From CAZVAR01 sp964625225 (GTDB lineage: Bacteria > Pseudomonadota > Alphaproteobacteria > JAJUGE01): DNA of 17,923 nucleotides. A model generated the notes under the pieces. That model ran no database searches. It was not told the origin of the DNA and worked only from the letters and a program-made list of their open reading frames with translations. The stretch covers positions 1-17,923 of the forward strand of contig CAZVAR010000076.1 of assembly GCA_964625225.1 (NCBI GenBank), read 5' to 3'. This document shows, piece by piece, positions 15,903 to 17,923 of this stretch; the stretch's first letter is position 1, and the number at the start of each line of letters is the position of its first letter. A program made the position numbers and the translations under genes.

Positions 15903-16826
15903 TCAGGACGGACCGGCGGCGTCCGCCTTCCCGCGGGCGAGCTGCGCCTCGCGGTGTGCGATGTAGAGCGTCGACCCGAAGATCACGATTCCGCCGATCC
16001 AGGTCCAGACGGTCGGGACCTCGCCGAAGAGGATGAAGGCGAGGATGGCAATGAATGGCAATCGCGCGAAGTCGAACGGCATGGCAATGGTGACGTCGGC
16101 TACGGCGAAGGCGCGGGTCATGTAGAGGTGGCCGTAGGTGCCGACCGCGCCGAGGGCCGCCAGCGCGAGCAGCAGTTCGAGATCGGGCCAGGTCCAGACG
16201 AACAGGGCCGGCACCAGCGACAACGGGGTCAGCAGCAGCACCATATAGGCGACGATTTCCTCCGGGCGCTCGGTGCGCGACAGCGACTTGATCAGAAGGT
16301 GGGCGACGCCGATCAGCAGCGCATTGGCGAGGGCCAGCAGCGAGCCGAGATTCAGCGACTCGGGATTCGGCTGGAGGATCACCATGGTACCGCCGAAGCC
16401 GACCAGCACCGCGCCCCAGCGCCGCATCCGCACGGTCTCGCCGAGGAAAAGCGCGGCACCGGCGGTGGAGAACAGAGGGGCCGTGAAACTGAGCGCGGTG
16501 GCCTCGGTCAACGGGATCAAAGTGAGGGCAGTGAAGCCGCACAGCATGCTGGCCAAGCTGACCAGGGCGCGCAGCCCGTGCATCGGGAGCCGGTCCTTGT
16601 GCAGGCCGGCGAGCCCGATCCGCCACAGCCAGGGCAGCATGACGAGCAGCGAGACGAGGTTGCGGAAGAACACTACCTGGATCGGGTGCATCTGGGTGCC
16701 GCAATGGCGGATGAGCACGCTCATCACCGCGAAGAAGGCGGCCGCCGCGGTCGCATAGATTCCGGCGCGCACCGGCGGTGAGGCGGCGGCGAACGCCGCG
16801 CGCAGCCGTGTCACGGGTGGGATCAC
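15903..16826 (-). CDS. EamA/DMT superfamily transporter (second of a tandem pair)
   Basis: This 307-residue integral inner-membrane protein has ten predicted transmembrane helices in two EamA repeats. Typical segments are FFAVMSVLIRHCG, FFRNLVSLLVMLPWLWR, ATALSFTAPLFSTAGAALFLGE, GGTMVILQPN, LSLVPALFVW and FDFARLPFIAILAFILFGE. Drug/metabolite transporters export amino acids, nucleotides or other metabolites; the substrate is unknown. The start is a GTG at 16826 that overlaps the TGA of the upstream paralogue (GTGA), so translation is coupled. It is clearly paralogous to that neighbour along its whole length, suggesting tandem duplication and possible hetero-oligomer formation, which is an inference. 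The frame is also open upstream of 16826, but that part is antisense-like overlap with the neighbour and is not coding. Confidence 0.92.
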   Translation of the reverse strand: MIPPVTRLRAAFAAASPPVRAGIYATAAAAFFAVMSVLIRHCGTQMHPIQVVFFRNLVSLLVMLPWLWRIGLAGLHKDRLPMHGLRALVSLASMLCGFTALTLIPLTEATALSFTAPLFSTAGAALFLGETVRMRRWGAVLVGFGGTMVILQPNPESLNLGSLLALANALLIGVAHLLIKSLSRTERPEEIVAYMVLLLTPLSLVPALFVWTWPDLELLLALAALGAVGTYGHLYMTRAFAVADVTIAMPFDFARLPFIAILAFILFGEVPTVWTWIGGIVIFGSTLYIAHREAQLARGKADAAGPS

Positions 16827-17130
16827 GGCTGTCGGGCGACGGTCTTGAGCCGCGCCTCGCGCCAGGAGATGTAGGTCCCGGCCGAAAAGATGATCGCCGC
16901 ACCCAGCCAGACCCAGAGCGTCGGCAACTCGTCGAAGAAGAGGAAGGCGAGCGCGGCGATCACCGGCAGCTTGAAGAAATCGAGCGGTTGCAGCGCCGTG
17001 ACCTCCTGCATCGAGCAGGCGCGCACATGGCAGAAGTGGCCGAGGGTGGCGATGGCGGCGAGCAGGAAGAGCCACAGCAACGTCTCCGGCGCCGGCCAGC
17101 TCCAGACGAACAGGGCCGGCACCAGCGACA
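16193..17130. repeat. 30-base identical block shared by the tandem EamA genes
   Basis: Bases 16193-16222 and 17101-17130 are identical over 30 nt, encoding the matching LSLVPALFVW region in both paralogues. A further 19-nt identity lies at 16621-16639 and 17532-17550 (PWLWR region). This reflects tandem duplication, with conservation or gene conversion in these segments. Confidence 0.85.
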
Positions 17131-17737
17131 GCGGCGCCATCAGCAGCACCTGATAGGTCACGATGGCGCGGGCGTCCTCGGTCGCGGTCAGCGTCCGGAC
17201 CAGGATCGTCACCAGGGCCCAGGAAGCGGAGGACAGCAGGACCAGGAAGACGCCGAGATTGATCTCGCGGATGCCGGGCTGGAGAATGACGAGCGCTCCG
17301 GCGAAGCCCACCGCCGTGGCGGTCCAGCGGCGCGCCCGGACGACCTCCCCGAGCAGCAGCGCGGCGAAGATCGTGGCCCAGAGCGGAGCGGTGAAGCTGA
17401 GCGCGGTCAGGTCGGCGAGCGGCATCAGCGGCACCGCCGAGAACCAGGCGAGCATCGAGACGACATTGACGCCCGCCCGCAGGGTGAAGCGGCCGAACCG
17501 CTTCGTGCGCAGAACGCCGAGGCTGCCGGTGCGCCACAGCCAGGGCAGCAGGATCAGCAGGCCAAGAAAATTGCGGAAGAAGGCGATCTCGAACGGGTGC
17601 AACGCGCCGGAGATATGCCGAACGATCACGCTCATGCAGGCAAAGCAGGTGACGGCTGCCAGCATCAGCAGCGTCGCGGCCACGGGACGCGTCTGTTGTT
17701 GCGAGGGGAGGGTGGCGGCGCGCGCGGCGAGAGTCAT
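16823..17737 (-). CDS. EamA/DMT superfamily transporter (first of a tandem pair)
   Basis: The 304-residue protein has ten predicted transmembrane helices in two EamA domains. Landmarks are CFACMSVIVRHISG, FFRNFLGLLILLPWLWR, LTALSFTAPLWATIFAALLLGE, GALVILQPG, LSLVPALFVW and FFKLPVIAALAFLFFDELPTLW. It shares these blocks in the same order with the downstream gene. The RH-[SG]-ALHP/QMHP context in helix 1-2 and the SFTAPL block are typical of the RarD/YedA-like exporter branch; the substrate is unknown. The ATG at 17737 starts a short cytosolic segment before helix 1; no strong Shine-Dalgarno is seen. A TATAGA sequence (17753-17748, minus) ten bases upstream could be a -10 giving a near-leaderless message, but without a -35. 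Confidence 0.93.
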   Translation of the reverse strand: MTLAARAATLPSQQQTRPVAATLLMLAAVTCFACMSVIVRHISGALHPFEIAFFRNFLGLLILLPWLWRTGSLGVLRTKRFGRFTLRAGVNVVSMLAWFSAVPLMPLADLTALSFTAPLWATIFAALLLGEVVRARRWTATAVGFAGALVILQPGIREINLGVFLVLLSSASWALVTILVRTLTATEDARAIVTYQVLLMAPLSLVPALFVWSWPAPETLLWLFLLAAIATLGHFCHVRACSMQEVTALQPLDFFKLPVIAALAFLFFDELPTLWVWLGAAIIFSAGTYISWREARLKTVARQP

Positions 17738-17785
17738 GGCGACCGGATCTATATTGAACCGCGGCGCAGCGCTATCGCGCCGATG

Positions 17786-17923
17786 TCAGCGGTCCTGCGC
17801 TCGACGCGGCCCTGGTATGCGCAGCGCGTATTGCACCAGGAGCGCGCGCTGCAGGACGATGAAATTGTCGTCGGACACGACATAGGCGAGCAGGGTACCG
17901 TCCTCGGCCTCGCGTACCGAGAC
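17786..17923 (-). CDS. C-terminal fragment of an unrecognised protein (cut by the window edge)
   Basis: The minus strand is open from the window edge to a TGA at 17788-17786, giving 45 residues: VSVREAEDGTLLAYVVSDDN, then FIVLQRALLVQYALR, and a basic, Pro-rich tail ending in Asp-Arg. It looks like a real C-terminus: natural composition and a beta-strand-rich acidic part followed by an amphipathic helix. I do not recognise the family. It lies upstream of the EamA pair on the same strand, separated by 48 bases, so could be in the same operon. Confidence 0.55.
   Translation of the reverse strand, partial: VSVREAEDGTLLAYVVSDDNFIVLQRALLVQYALRIPGPRRAQDR

Overview
The window is high-GC DNA (about two-thirds G+C by eye) from an alphaproteobacterium. 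It most resembles a Rhodospirillales-type organism. Supporting this are an RpoH sigma factor with an intact RpoH box, a Suv3-like helicase / S4 protein / FdxA / CarD neighbourhood known from alphaproteobacteria, an HWE-family histidine kinase, and a promoter of the alphaproteobacterial EcfG type. It looks like ordinary chromosome: almost completely coding, with no transposase, integrase, CRISPR array, tRNA or rRNA that I could see. One 10-N assembly gap lies inside htpG.

Layout. (1) 2-1972 (+): the 3' two-thirds of acnA (aconitase). (2) 1973-2298: a convergent intergenic stretch with hairpins only. (3) 2299-4143 (-): htpG (Hsp90), preceded at 4201-4229 by a good match to a sigma-32 promoter. 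(4) 4257-7123 (+): a Suv3-like RNA helicase whose stop overlaps the start of an Hsp15-like S4 RNA-binding protein. (5) 7135-7782 (-): a DUF938 putative methyltransferase lying against the flow of the cluster. (6) 7822-8687 (+): a TerB-like protein overlapping the 7Fe ferredoxin gene fdxA. (7) 8918-9483 (+): carD and a strong intrinsic terminator. (8) 9528-10456 (+): an EcfG-type promoter and an RpoH2-like sigma factor. (9) 10565-11317 (+): a TauE/SafE permease. (10) 11320-12132 (-): an exported SNase-like protein lacking two catalytic acids. (11) 12227-13189 (+): proline iminopeptidase. (12) 13190-13379: a spacer holding what looks like a decayed 3' end of a DUF4082 gene. (13) 15715 down to 13380 (-): a lipoprotein and an HWE sensor kinase with overlapping ends. 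(14) 17737 down to 15903 (-): two tandem paralogous EamA/DMT transporters, also overlapping. (15) 17786-17923 (-): the C-terminal tail of an unrecognised protein.

How the parts connect. The strongest regulatory story is stress response. The rpoH-like gene carries a GGAAC-N16-CGTT element (general stress sigma EcfG), and htpG, a classical sigma-32 target, carries a sigma-32-like promoter. HWE kinases act in general stress or light signalling in several alphaproteobacteria, so the lipoprotein-kinase pair may feed a similar circuit, but no cognate regulator is in the window. Four stop/start overlaps (helicase/S4, terB/fdxA, lipoprotein/kinase, EamA/EamA) imply translational coupling. No clearly new multi-gene system was found. 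The most open points are the lipoprotein-kinase pair, the SNase-like protein with a changed active site, and the DUF4082 relic.
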